Counted from the first letter of the stretch, positions 35,631 to 47,710 are shown. The stretch is DNA of 64,000 bases from Heterobilharzia americana (GCA_944470555.2 OX104128.1:40531920-40595919); one strand, 5' to 3'. The notes: a model not told the origin generated them from the sequence alone. Numbers and translations: made by a program.

Positions 35631-37956
35631 TATCTAATGATTAAGTCCGATGGAAAGTTAGAAACTGCTCAAAACACGTGTTCACTAAGGTATTGTAGAT
35701 AACACTTCTTTCCCTATATATGAACCTTGTTTATTGGTCAAAGCAGTCCAGTAGAAGTAAGGTTATGTTTGCTTCATACGATACTATTTATAAAATACTC
35801 AGTACTAATTTCTCCTTTTAAGTCTTTCAAATTTTGACTAGCGTAGCACCTCTACGCTGGACAAAAACAACAGGAACCAAGTCAGATGAGCTCGTTTCTT
35901 TTGGGGCTTTAACGCTGATTTACTTGACTAAACTGAATCCAGCTTGCACATATATCACTTCGAAACGCAAACTATATACAAAGTTCTGTTTTATCGGTCA
36001 TAATCTCTTGTAAAAGGGCATCTGAATGCCTTCTTCGAAAAGTTGCTTGAAAAATATTTTAGCCAAGGTACCTTTAACATTCTATATCTAGGTGGAATGA
36101 ATATTCATGAAAGAATTTTGAAAATTCATTAAAGGTTGAACGCATAACTACACTTCATCTGATAACTTAATTGTTTCAGAGCAATTTAATGTGCAATAAA
36201 TGTTTAACTTCATTCTATGTTAACCAAGTGAATTTTCAGACCACAATGTTTTCACTTTATTCCTCTTAGGGTGTGTTGAAGGAAGCGGCTGAAATAGAAA
36301 TCAACGTTTTAAGTCTCCAACCACTAAGACATGGTTTTGGATTTAAATTTTTGTTACATATAAGTGTGTGGTCAGGGGAAAACCTTATTGGACAATTTTT
36401 CTTACATTTGACCAATCGAAATCAGTCATTTAACTTTTGACCCAGTGGTTCTTTATTTCCATGAAAACTTTGTATAAATGATGCATTTTTATCGAATGAA
36501 GTGTTTTCCCTACAATCACAGGGCATTCCTTGTTTTTTAATATTTTCATGGCTTAGTGAAGTTATTGAGAGAGAACTATAGCTATTCGTTTTCACTCTAA
36601 GTGTCTCATTGGGTTAGTATCGCTCGCGTGTTTCTTGTTGTTCACTTCATCAGCTCAGCGCGCCTGCTGATTGATGAAGTTGTCTTGAAATGAGGTTGAT
36701 TTAACTTTTGTTCTCTTAGACTTGAAGGATGAATTGTCAAGGTGGTATTATAAGTTGAGGGAACTTTTGTCTTTCAAACATTCTATCAGCAACTTAACTA
36801 ATTTTATCAAGGCTTTTTCTTCGTTTACAGTTTACAATCCCTTAACTCAACCATCGTTAACCCAGAACAATAAAAGATAGCTTGACAATTGATTCTGCCA
36901 CCCACTGGCGTAGAAGAAATCAAAGTTAACGTTTATGATGGTAATACATTTACCCAACAAACTTTGGGGTGGTCAGTTAAGTCTTCATAATCTGAAATAT
37001 TTCCGCTTTATATAATTTAATATCTGTAATAATATCCAGCGTGATGAAAATGTGAACCAAGTACGCTTTGTCTGCTTCGTTTATGGGATTTTATAAGCCT
37101 TAGTAACGCCAACAACAAAAGCAGTTGTAAAAGTGTACTGTAATGGCTATTTTGAAAATATTACCTATCAGAATCAAGGATGTTTACAAAATAACAGTCT
37201 GTGGTGAGAAATCTCACTGTGTTTTTCGATAAAACGAAAAACACTGAGGTTTTATAATGCAACCGGTTCAACACCAAATGGCATTAAGATTATGAGCGTG
37301 AAAGCTGTAGGAATTCCATTACTGGCTGACTTGAGTGGTTGTAGACATTGCACATAGATCGTTCAAGCTCAGTAGTGGGAGCAAGGTGGTCTAAGCACCT
37401 GGCATATGTTCTACTTGTTTGAGATAGGTAATATTAAATGATGTGAGTGTTCTGGTATACACAGAAAAACATGGTGACATTTCTGAGTACAATTTGCGCA
37501 TCTTGTAAACGCCTTACTTAGTTCTGGGTATAACCAAGTAGCTGGGCGGAATTTAAGTGGTTTGAACTATTCATATCCGTGAGCTGTGTCAGTACACGTA
37601 AGCCGATGATGAGATCATTCCCAAGCAAGCGTAACAACTGACTAGTGTTTAAGTCACATGAAGTGAGAGGATGATAATCGATTCAACATTTCTCCTAATT
37701 GGTGAGTTATAAGTTAGGAATTGTTGTTTTACACCCACAACACTGATCACTAGAATATTCTCACCACTCTACAAAAGAACACAGAAGAAAAGAGTGAAAA
37801 GGCAAGATTTGTTGCTACGGAAAAGGAGAAAATTAACTGGAAGTAAAGCTTTTTGCATAGTTATTTTGGTAGACCGATATCTTCCTTTCAGACGGCTACT
37901 ATTAGATCTTTGCTGAACACCATGTTTCTCACGACTTAAGTATGCTAGTATGCTAG
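35631..37956. other. No recognisable gene; one short palindrome
   Basis: AT-rich with no supported gene. A short hairpin lies at 36643-36679: ACTTCATCA and TGATGAAGT are exact reverse complements around a GC-rich loop containing GCGCGCC. Confidence 0.5.
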
Positions 37957-38325
37957 TCGTGACTGGGATCGGGGCTTGGATTTACTCCCCATGAATGAGG
38001 AAGTCATGATAGGTGCAAGTCATAAGCTTTTACTGATTGCTACCCTGACATTTTTATACACAGCTCGTCGCTACTTCCGATTGAAGGAGTTATTGAAGTC
38101 GTTGATGTGGCTTGCAGCTCAACTGATGACAGGAAGATGACCTATTTGACTATTTAGAGGAAGTAAAAGTCGTAGCAAGGTTTTCTTAAGTTAAGTCGCG
38201 GAAGGATCATTACCAGATATGCCTAAATAGATATAAAGAAAGCTGAGAAGGCCGGCGTGTTGACCTATGCGAAATGAATGGGTTGCAGGTCCGTTCTCAT
38301 GTTGATGATATATGCACTGTGCTAA
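37957..38325 (+). pseudogene. 18S rRNA 3' end plus ITS1 start, joined to an RTE element
   Basis: From about 37960 the sequence follows the last third of helix 44 and the 3' end of eukaryotic 18S: CCCCATGAATGAGGAAGTC, GTGCAAGTCATAAGCTTT, a changed TACACACCGCCCGTCGC region (TACACAGCTCGTCGC near 38057), CCGATTGAAGG, GAAGATGACC, TAGAGGAAGTAAAAGTCGTA at about 38153, and CGCGGAAGGATCATTA ending at 38212. ITS1-like sequence follows to about 38325 (GGGTTGCAGGTCCGTTCTCA). It is better preserved than the fragment at 24845 but still carries many changes, so it is a pseudogene. RTE sequence begins directly after it. Confidence 0.88.
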
Positions 38326-39547
38326 AACATCGACTTCAAAAAAGCCTTCGACAGAGTCGACCGAGGAGTAATTTGGCAGGCTACTGCCTCAACACTACGG
38401 TTCTAGTGCCACAAACCTCTACCAACCTCATTCAACAGTTGCTATATGCTATATGATGCTACATGCCGAGTGATCCACAATGGAACTCTCAGTGGCACCC
38501 TTGAAGTGAAGACAGGAGAGAGTAAGACAAAGTTGCCTGTTACTATCACCGATGATGTTCGTGATTGTGGTCGACTGGAGTGGACTGGGTCATGCAAGAA
38601 ACTGTGAGGAGCTATGGGGAGATGGGTGTATGCTGTTTGACGAATGAAAAGAGCCTAGAAGATTTGGATTTTGCCGGTGATTTATACTTAATGTGGCACA
38701 AACTCAAAAATCTACAGGTGAAAACTAACAACTCGACAGAGGAGACATCAAAGACAGGACTTTCTTTCTTAAGGTGAACGTTGAGAAGACGGAGGTGATG
38801 GAGATACCCGACTAACAACAACAACAAGCTTTAATCACCATCAACAGGTGAAATCTAAGGGAAGTTGTCGCTTTAACCCATCGACCTAGGCAGCATGGTT
38901 TCAACTGCAGGTGGCTGCAGAGGTGAAGATGCCAAAGCTAGCCACTATCGGAAAGACAAAAGGATAGGCCTACATTAATCTGAAGTGATCAGTGTGGAGA
39001 TCCATTGCAATCAGCATTAATTGTTAAAGAGATCCGGAATTTCAACACCAACGTTAGTTAGGTCAGTGCTTCCATGTGGTGGTTGAGAGACTTGGTGTGG
39101 TACGAGCAGCATTTCCAACAAACTCCAGACATACATCACACCAACAGTTGCCACCTACGCTTACTGGATACTGAAGATCAGATGACCAGAAAGAATAATG
39201 AGAATAAGCAAGTAGTAAGTATGGCTGGTGACGAACCAACCAAGAACCTATCATCCAACCAATCTGTAGAAGAGAGTGGAGATAGGTTGTATTGGACATA
39301 CACTGAGAAGACGTTTTGGGAACATGAGTTGTCAGGTCAGTCTGTGGAGTGGAATGGAAATGGGAGAAGACGAGTTGTGTATCTGAGGTGGAGATGATAT
39401 GGAGGAGATGGTGTGAGGACTAAATGAAGGGTTGTGGGCAGTCGTGGAGTCAGGTTCAAAAGACTGCATAATAGATAGTGCAATGGAACGTGCTACTGAG
39501 GCCGTATTTTTCAGTAGGAACCCAAGGAACAAATAATAATAATAGTA
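38326..39547 (+). mobile_element. RTE-like retrotransposon, copy 3, next to rDNA fragment
   Basis: Starts inside the RT palm (DFKKAFDRVDRGVIWQ, motif A, near 38332) and runs to the 3' tail AAATAATAATAATAG. The motif C equivalent near 38669 reads DFAGDLYLM, so the catalytic FADD has lost its first Asp; stops and frameshifts are frequent. The last 500 bases are nearly the same as copy 2, including the 107-codon alternative frame (39074-39397). The 5' side abuts ITS1-like sequence. I could not find a target-site duplication on either the short or the long (rDNA-inclusive) interpretation. Confidence 0.88.
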
Positions 39548-40904
39548 AATTGTGGTGGGTGTTGCTTATAAGAATGGATATAAGTAGCATATGTTGAGAA
39601 GGTGGTAGAAATCATAGAGAATTACCAGCAATGGATAAGGATGCTTTCACTATTACTTAGACAGTTTACCAAGCCATCTTTAGCTGACATAGGATAAGAT
39701 TATTTGAGGTTTAAGTAACGATATAATTGTGATTTTCTGTAGATATTAGCGTTTTCTTTTCATCCTGCAATTCAATATCATTAATTCCTTTACACTATTT
39801 TCTAATCCACACGTTCACTTTGTTAAATTCAATAATCTACAAGCGTTATATTCATAAAAACTAAGGCCTACTTTGTATTAGATTATCATGGTTCAATCAT
39901 TAGAATTGTACGTAGATAAACTTAGAGGTTCTAGTTCTCTGTCAATCAACGTTCGGACTTCTTTTTGACATGGCTGACAGGAGGAAGTTTCAACATATGT
40001 GCACTGTTCGCTTTAAATGGTTACATCAATATCCTATTTACTTCAACCACAAAATGCAGTTAATCTAACAGATGTATCGTTGGATAGTTAACAGAGTGTG
40101 AATTTCATACACCAAACTTCTAAGATGAAACATTCCACCTTTCAAATTTATTGCGTATTTTTCTTATTTCAAATAAGCCAGTTTAAAGTCGAAAAATTCT
40201 TTGTGAATAATATGTGCGTCATACGATATTCATGCTTTTTGTTCTACATCGAATATCAGAGCATATTTTTTTCTGAAACCAGTGCTCTTGTTCATATAAC
40301 ATATCATTTTCATCTTTAAAAGTCGTTCTTGACAAACAAGATAACCTTTTATTTGATTACCAAGTACCTTATTAGGAGATAAGGTCATAACATTCAATGA
40401 AGAAGCTTTGTTTACACTGGATTTATTTTGTAGCGGTACATTCAAATGTCAGTATGAAAATTCCTCAAGATGACATGCCTAAGAAAATGTAACCAGTAGG
40501 TGATACTACTGACAATCATACTACTACTGATAATAACCATATTCATGTCATAAAATCTGTATGATAATATAAAAGATAGGTGACATTTGATTTTATATCT
40601 TTTACCGAGTAAGTATAACTGGAGCGTAAAAGCAATAAACAAATTTGTAAATACGTTTATTTACATGAATGGAATCATTTCAGAGGAAAAAGGTAATAAA
40701 ATAAAATAAAATTACAATGATACCGTAAACTGTAAAATATCATAAAAATCTTGTTGATAGAACTATACGATCCCCCGAGGAAGAGAGAATCTGCTCAAGA
40801 AAAATAAAGTCATAACTCAATCTATAAACAAGAATAGGGCTAATTACTTTCGCTAGAATACAAGCAACAACATAAAAACTATCTCAGTCGCTTATGAGGT
40901 TGTT
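39548..40904. other. No recognisable gene or repeat
   Basis: Short overlapping frames only, none recognisable. Confidence 0.5.
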
Positions 40905-41010
40905 ATCGTGACTAGGTGGCCTGGTGGATGACACTCTGCTGTTCGAAGCAGTCGGTCGCGAGTTCAAGTCCCGGTCGTAGATTCCATTCCTGTTCACTAT
41001 CCAGCTCTAA
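40905..41010 (+). repeat. SM-alpha-like SINE lacking its hammerhead
   Basis: tRNA-like head: TAGGTGGCCTGGTGGATGAC (A-box side) and GAGTTCAAGTCCC (B box, 40962-40974). It then jumps directly to the 3' part GTAGATTCCATTCC and CACTATCCAGC. The hammerhead between them, present in the sister copies, has been deleted. The head retains a good match to both pol III boxes. Confidence 0.8.
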
Positions 41011-41169
41011 CACTTTTAACTTTGGTTGTTGCTGTTAATATTTTAATTAGTATTACTACCCTGGTAAATTTGAGTGAATGGGATATTTGTCAGGTGGGAG
41101 TTGGAATGAAGATGTCTAATATTGTGCAAAATTGTCCAGTCTGCCTCTGCTCACTGCTGAAATGCTTAG

Positions 41170-41850
41170 CATACCGTGCCTCAGCCATTTTCTCTGAGGA
41201 TGCCATAAAGGAAGAGTGCGCCACCATCCTTGATCTGCTTAGTAGGATTGGCTACCCAGACACATTTATAACTAAGCACATGAATATTGTGAGGGTTAAG
41301 ACTACAATACCAACAATTACTAAGAAGCAAATTCTCTTGAAGCTGGAATTTAAGAGTGACATCGCCAGTGAGATCATCACACGACGCATAAAAGAGTCTT
41401 GCATAAAGCATTCCCAGCCGCTAAATTAATTGTCTCACCTTCTACAACCGCTCGATTCTAGGTGCAAGAAATAAAGACAAACTGCTTGATTCTGCCACTT
41501 CTATGTGCATTTATCAATTCACCTGCTGCTGTGGAGCTAGTCACGTTGCGCAAACAATGGAGCAGTTCCATCGTCAAATTTCTGAGCACCACACATCATG
41601 GTTGAACAAGGGACAAATTAGAACTACAAAGAGTTCCATACTTGCACACTTAGTTGACAGAGGATATCAAGTAGTTACTGGAAAAGCCTTCAAAATCATC
41701 CATCAGATTCCAATTAATTTACCCCATAGATTACGCACTCGGTCACTTCACAAAGCAAAGGCGATTGCAATCCACCTTTACAAACCTAGCCTTTGTATCC
41801 CAAAGAAGTTTGTTCTACCACTTTCATTACCTTGGCCGTCAACATGACGT
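41170..41850 (+). mobile_element. Penelope-like element, RT end and GIY-YIG domain (second family)
   Basis: Frame one (to 41428) gives the region just after the RT: CATILDLLSRIGYPDTFITKH, then LLKLEFKSDIASEI. The pattern LIxRxGYPDxFI is typical of the PLE RT C-terminus. A frameshift near 41425 leads to the GIY-YIG frame 41429-41846. The upstream RT is missing. The sequence differs from the PLE at 14212 and fits the fragment at 52930-54475 better. A tail with TATATATTAGTG...CTTCGCTCAATC to about 42150 may belong to the same element. Confidence 0.85.
41429..41846 (+). pseudogene. Decayed GIY-YIG endonuclease domain of a PLE
   Basis: About 139 codons without a stop (first internal ATG 41503). 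Residues MCIYQFTC...CGASHVAQ correspond to the domain start, but the YIG position reads HVA, so the signature is lost. The later RQISEHH...SILAHLVDRGY and AIAIHLYKPSLCIPKKFV...LPLSLPWP segments match PLE endonuclease C-termini. Inactive by the loss of YIG and by the lack of an RT. Confidence 0.75.
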
Positions 41851-44033
41851 AACTTCTAGGTTTACTTTGTACACCTCTTCCCTTTCTTGTTTCTATCTAT
41901 ATTCATTAAGTTTCTTAGTATTACGTAATCGCTTATTGTAGATGACTGAATACTCCATTTGCCAATGAAAAGCTTATCTCATATTTCCAATTTTAGGAAC
42001 TCCATTGATTATTTACATCATTACTTCCGAAATATCACCACGTGATTGGTAATTTGATTAAATTGTAAAACTATATATTAGTGTAGAGCTCAAGATGAAG
42101 ACCTAATTGAAAACGAATATATTTCTTCGCTCAATCAGTCTTTTTCTAGAGTTGTTTAATTTAATTCATACTATGGCAGACATATAGAGCATAACAAGAT
42201 ATTATAAAAATGCCTTCATGTCTACCTTTGAAAGGGTGTGCTCATTTGAGTAACGTGATTACAACTAAAATGCTTTCCTCCATAACAAAACCTAAACTTC
42301 GGGTTTGTGAAATACTTTCTGTGTGCATTTTGACCAACAGATTAAAGAGTAATTTTGCATAGAATAGTCTCGTTAAACTTCTTTCTGTAGAAAGAAGGAT
42401 ATACCTTTATGAAATCATCTCATTCATTACTCCCCCAATAAAGGTCTTGTACATGTATTAGATGCAGTTCTAAACTTTCGATACTTCCAAAAAAATTCTA
42501 AGCACATCATCTTTTGTACAAGTTTACTTCTACTACCAAAGCCGGAATCTTACAGTTAGACATTTAACACGAAATATGATACTAATTTGATCAAATAATT
42601 TTACAGATATGGGGTGTGGAGTAGAAAGTTGGGATTACATATAAGTTTTATATACAAAAGCCACAGTATGTATAAAATAAAACCATTCCAGCAAGTCGCA
42701 GACGAATCTGACCAAAGCTTCTTTAGGGAAATAATTGAAATTAAAATATCTAAGATATGTAGTTTCAGTTCAGACTTTTCTGCAAAACGCTTGAATTATT
42801 TTATTTCAAACACTCTGTGACTTATGCAAATATAACCTAGGCCTAATACTACCACAAGATAGTTTCATCCAATATGCTTATTAACTGTTGCAAATATGCT
42901 TTGCTTCTTCTTTAATTAAATAGTGATATTCCCTTTTAGAAGGAGTAAATCATTCACGAAAACGTTTGTTACTTTTGATATCTTTAATTTTAACCTCTGG
43001 ACTAGAAAAATATTATTTTTCCTAATTTCTTTATTGGATCATGGAAGAGAAACGGTGAGAGTAATTTGAAGTTAATTCACATTAAGTTTAATTTATGTAA
43101 ACGAAATTCTTTTCATGGTTGCTTCATTTTTCCACTTTATTAAATAAATTGGTTACAATCAAGTGTTGTGCAGTAATTCTATGTGACTATTTAGTTTTCT
43201 TTCACAATTAAAATTATCTACTTGAATACTTTCATGTACAAATAAAATTGAGGATTGCACTCGAAATAGCTTATTATCAGAGATCAAACTATTAATTTCT
43301 TTCCGCTTTAATTGGATCCACTTTTTACTTGTATCAATGACGATTAACTTAAGTAATTCTATCTATCCTTCAGTGATTCACAAATTTACCACATAAGATC
43401 AATTACATAAAAAGACTCATGTTTTCTTGTCAAATATCCATGACAAACACAGTTCATTTCTATGTTTAGCCATCTAGTTAATTAGTTAAATAAAGATCTT
43501 AAATAACGACAGTCGAGCGACACTGAAGTTTGTCCTTAACTACACTGGTTTCCTTAAGGATATCAAATAAGGCATGTTTACCAAATATACTGATAGTTTT
43601 ACCTAGTGAGGGCTTTATAGATTGGTCGTTCCCACCGGCTTATCTACAAAGTTGGAATTTCTTAACTTAGTCTGTGATGTGACTTCAACATCTCGACATG
43701 ACACAATATGAAGATTTGATCAACTTATGGTCTTCGAAAGGCAGTAAACACAGTCACACTATTGTTCCAATGAATTTTTGATAAATAGCACATTCAGCAA
43801 ATTTAGGTCTTACATTATTTGCTTTACAATCAGTCAGTTGTGGTTTCACTGTGTCTAACGTTGAATTCACTATTTTATGTTATAGTTTATAAACCTGTTT
43901 CACAAGTATATGAATCCAGCTTACTGATAATATAGGGTACCCGAACTCATCTATTCTAATCATAAGTGTTTGAATTCCATCGATCATTTTCAATAGGACT
44001 ATCAAGCTAGTAGACTTACTGTTGTAGTGCACT
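41851..44033. other. No recognisable gene or repeat
   Basis: Apart from the possible PLE tail up to about 42150, I see nothing in this AT-rich stretch. The 68-codon frame at 42614 has no motif. Confidence 0.5.
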
Positions 44034-44228
44034 TTGATGGATGTGAGTTGGTTTCAGGCAACAAAAAGGGAACCCTGAACCTACGTTTTGTGCTTGTTGG
44101 CGCTCGTCAGCAAGGCGTATCTGCCATCTCGATGGAATTGATGTCCCCTCTGGGATTCGAACTCATGTCACCTAGTGTCATAGTCAGCGACTTTACTACT
44201 TAACTATTCAGGGTAGCAACCTGTTCTG
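44034..44228 (-). repeat. tRNA-derived SINE, second hammerhead family
   Basis: Minus strand: head with B box GAGTTCGAATCCC (about 44162-44150), GGGGACATCAATTCC, GATACGCCTTG, hammerhead at 44110-44085, then GTAGGTTCAGGGTTCCC and the 3' body CCAACTCACATCCATC. This is the fullest member of the family. The core reads CTGACGA, GCGC, loop CAACAA, GCAC, AAAA: G12 is changed to A and one stem II pair is C-A. Stem I (CCTTG with CAGGG) is complete. Confidence 0.85.
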
Positions 44229-44404
44229 GGGCTTTATGCCAACTGTTTCCAACTGACTAACATGCATAAAAATGTATCGCGATGGTTAGTCTCTTAGGCA
44301 ACATTGCAAAATTATCGCTAGAATTCAGTCAGCACTTATAACAAGGGAACATGAAATTGGTTGGTCTCCAGTGACTAATCAACATGTCTAACGCAGTTTC
44401 ACAG

Positions 44405-44600
44405 CAGGTCAATCATGTCCTAAATAGCTCAGCAGCAACGTCACTGACCACAAAACTGGATGATGTGGGTTCCAGTTTCAAAGGAGACATCAGTCCTAAT
44501 GACTTTCCAGATGCGCCTTGCTGACGAGTACCAACGAGCACAAAACCTATGTGTTTGGCTTCTTATCATTTGTCTCCAACCAAACATTACCTGAAAGTAT
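44405..44600 (+). repeat. tRNA-derived SINE, second hammerhead family
   Basis: Plus-strand copy, head to head with the previous one and about 175 bases away. Head: ATAGCTCAGCAGCAACGTCA (A-box side), GGGTTCCAGTTTC (B box, 44467-44479), GGAGACATCAGTCC. The hammerhead region at 44521-44546 reads CTGACGA, GTAC, loop CAACGA, GCAC, AAAA (G12 lost). The body ends in CTCCAACCAAACATTACC. Confidence 0.85.
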
Positions 44601-45833
44601 ACCATAGTGCTTCATCTAGTTGAATTTTCATGTTCTGACCTCAGTAGCGCATTACCGTAGTAAATAGGGTTATGTTAACGTCTTGAAAATCAAAATTGTT
44701 CTAATTTGTTCACACAGGTTACACTATAATTTGTAACAGACTACAGTTTATCCGTAACTTCCTTCCAAAGAAGTAACTTTGTTGAATTAATACAGAGAAA
44801 TAGTTGTCTTTAGATCCAACCGTTATGTAACTGATTAAAAACAGTGAGGCATAGTGACACCTAAGTTTGTACCAATGTTAGTAGAGAGATTCAGACTAAT
44901 AACGGAAAAATAATGGAAGCAAAGAATTTTAGAAAACAAAATAGAAGGTCAGTAGTATTTCATATTGTGCAGTGGTAACTTTTCTGACTACAGCAAGGAG
45001 TGACGCTTTTTCATATCTCATAGGGTATATCAGTCCCCTTGAGGTTGTATTTATGCCATGTTGATCAGTTCTAACAATCACTAAACTTAGGTTCACGGCT
45101 CTACGTCTACTGCGTCGAAGCAAATAACATTTTGAAAAGCAAAGTTTTATAAGAGTTTAATTTCCAGGAATTCTTCTGTGTTGAGAAGTATACTGTTAAT
45201 TGGTTTGAACTTGACTCTTACAAGGTACTTATTATAACACCGGAGTTTAAACTTCCACAGAACTATTCATTTTCTTGAAACCAATTATTTTTTGTGAATT
45301 AACCTTAATTTCCTCTCAAAATTATTCCATGTTTCTATTCCTTGGAGTATACAAGACATAATAATAATATATAGTAACAGAAGTGTCAACCGGATATCTC
45401 TGAATGTATAATTTAGAGCGGTTGAGTGTTATCCTTGTGAACTTTCTAATGGTCTTGTTTAGTTTCATCTTCTAATGAAAGTAAATTGCTTACATTAACT
45501 AAATGAAACCTATATCTTTTCATACATTAGTTGCTTCTTCAATATAGTTATTTTTCCATCGCTCGACTAATGTCATGTTAGCAGTTTTGAAGTAAACCAT
45601 TGGATGTTAGGTAAGGAAGTAAAGTAACTTGAAAAGTCCGTGAATCTTTACTGTTTTAGGTAACTAGACTTGATTTACAATGTTAGCAGCGCTATACACA
45701 GGTTTCACTTGGTTTGTACTCGCTTCGGTGGTAAATATACTAAAATTGGAACGATACAGAGAACATAAGCATGGCTTCTGCGCAAGGATGACATGCAAAT
45801 CGTAAGGCGTTCCATATTTTTTTAACCTCATCC
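44601..45833. other. No recognisable gene or repeat
   Basis: Nothing recognised. Confidence 0.5.
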
Positions 45834-47690
45834 GGTTAACTAGTTCACTAGTTACTAGCCTGTCCTAAGCCCGGGTAAAGAGGGAAGGTTGGGCATACTG
45901 CTACCAACCCTACCCCGTAAAACAAATCTAACCGCTAAAAAAACTTCAAAGCACAGACAAAATATAAAAATAAAAACAAAACTATTCCTCGCTGGAATTG
46001 GAGAGGCGAAATGACGTCGGTTGGTGAAAGCCTTCGGGAAGCCAGTCGGCCGATGTGGCTTCTCTCTCTCTCGATGGAAGCGAAAGTAAATGTGGGGACA
46101 TGGAATATCTATACGATGTTTGAACCCAGCAAGGCAGCCCAGATTGCAAACGAGATGAAGAGGTATCACACTGAAGGGCTTGGAATCTGCGAAAGCAGAT
46201 GGAATGGAAGTGGACTCTCCAAACTGTGAACTGGAGAATTAATAATCTACTCCGATATTGTCACCCAGACGACAACCACGAGCACACTGAGTTCTCGAGT
46301 GGCTTTCATGATGTCCTCTTCAAAAGCATCGATGGCTCTCTCACATGCAGTGAGGACCAGTCTACTCCAAGATCATGACAGCAAGGTTCAACAAAAAAAG
46401 AAGAAAGGTAACAATCATACAGTGTTACGCTACGCACCTACAAATAATGCAGAGCAAGAGAAGAAGGGGGAATTATACAAACAAATGCAATCAACACTGG
46501 ACAAAACCTTAGTTTGCGATAGCAAAATTCTAATGGGTGAGGTAACACGAATGTGAAACTGAAAGCGAACAACACGTGGAGAGAACTCATCCATCATGGG
46601 TTGAGAAGCACTCGGTGAAATGGTTGAGAACGGAGAATTGTTCGCAGACTTCTACACCTTCAATAATTTGGTGATTGGATGCAGTGTGTACAAACACAGG
46701 AATATTCACAAAGCGATATGAACTTCACCAGACACACTAAAAATCAGATCGATTTCATCTCAATCTGAAGAAAGTGGAGACGCAGCCTACTTGACACAAG
46801 GTCAGATGAAGAAGAGGAGCAGATGTAGAGTCACACCACTATGTAGTTCAAGGAACCTTCCAAATCAAGTGAAAAGCCTTCAAAGAAGCTGGTGGTAAAC
46901 CATAGTTCAAGTACAAAACTCGAAAACTGAAGGACGAAACTACAAAGGAAATCTTCACGTCAGCCTTCAGTAAAAAAGGGAAAAAATGAAGTGGCACCTC
47001 TGAAGGAACCTGTGTACAAGAACACTGGAACTGTTTGAAAGAGGTGTAGAAAGAAACCTGTATAACCGTATTAGGAAGGAAGACAAAAGAAGACAAGGAA
47101 TGGATCTCGACTGATACCTGGAAGCTGATAGAGGATGGACAGGAAGATGGTGAAGCAGACGACTAACCAGTGTAAGGATGCACAACGAGAAGAGGAACTG
47201 AGTACAAAGTATAAAACACTGGACGAAGAAGTGAAGAAGAGTGCGCGCAAGGATAAAGGACACTTCTACCTCAACTTCATCTACTTTGAGAAGGCCTTTG
47301 ACAGAGTCGACTGAGAAGTAATTTGGCAACCGATTCAACATTATGGTTTTAGTGCCACAAACTTCTATCAACCTCATTCAACTGCTTTATGCTCTATGAT
47401 GCTACATGCCGAGTGACTGACAATGGAACGCTCAGTGATGCCTTTGAAGTCAAGACAGGAGTAAGACAAGGGTCCCAACTATCGCCGATGATCTTCCTGA
47501 TTGTGGGGACTGGATCATGCAGCGAACTGTGAGGAGTGAGGAGATGGGCATTCGTTGGACCGATGAAAAGAGATTTGGATTTCGCCAATTATTTATGTCT
47601 AATGTCCAAATGACTGCAGACAACAAAATGCAATGGAGGTATGCTACTGAAACCCTACGTTCCACTGGGAACCCAGGGGAAAAATAATGA
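45834..47690 (+). mobile_element. RTE-like retrotransposon, copy 4, internally deleted
   Basis: The 5' end AACTAGTTCACTAGTTACTA matches the 5' end of copy 5, so this copy reaches the true start. At 46083-46229 is the endonuclease N-terminus: VNVGTWNIYTMFEP (the Asn of TWN) and GICESRWNGSG (the catalytic Glu). A tract at 46542-47223 is identical, inverted, to copy 5. Near 47270 the endonuclease-RT linker jumps to RT motif A (YFEKAFDRVD), a deletion of about 0.7 kb relative to copy 5. Motif C reads DFANYLCLM. A second deletion near 47630 joins it to the 3' end ATGCTACTGAAACCC...GGAACCCAGGGG. Stops are frequent, so no function. Confidence 0.92.
46542..47223 (+). repeat. 682-bp inverted tract, left arm
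   Basis: By eye it is identical without gaps to the reverse complement of 51804-52485. The first differences are at 46541 (G here, A in the other copy) and 47224 (C here, T in the other copy). It lies in the endonuclease C-terminus and linker of RTE copy 4. Confidence 0.85.
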
Positions 47691-47692
47691 AC

Positions 47693-47710
47693 ATATATAT
47701 ATATATATAT
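47693..47710. repeat. (AT)n microsatellite
   Basis: Nine AT units at the 3' edge of RTE copy 4. Confidence 0.9.

Noticed and set aside
37370..37420. GGTGGTCTAAGCACCTGGC considered as a tRNA-like A box
   Set aside because: No B box or cloverleaf follows.
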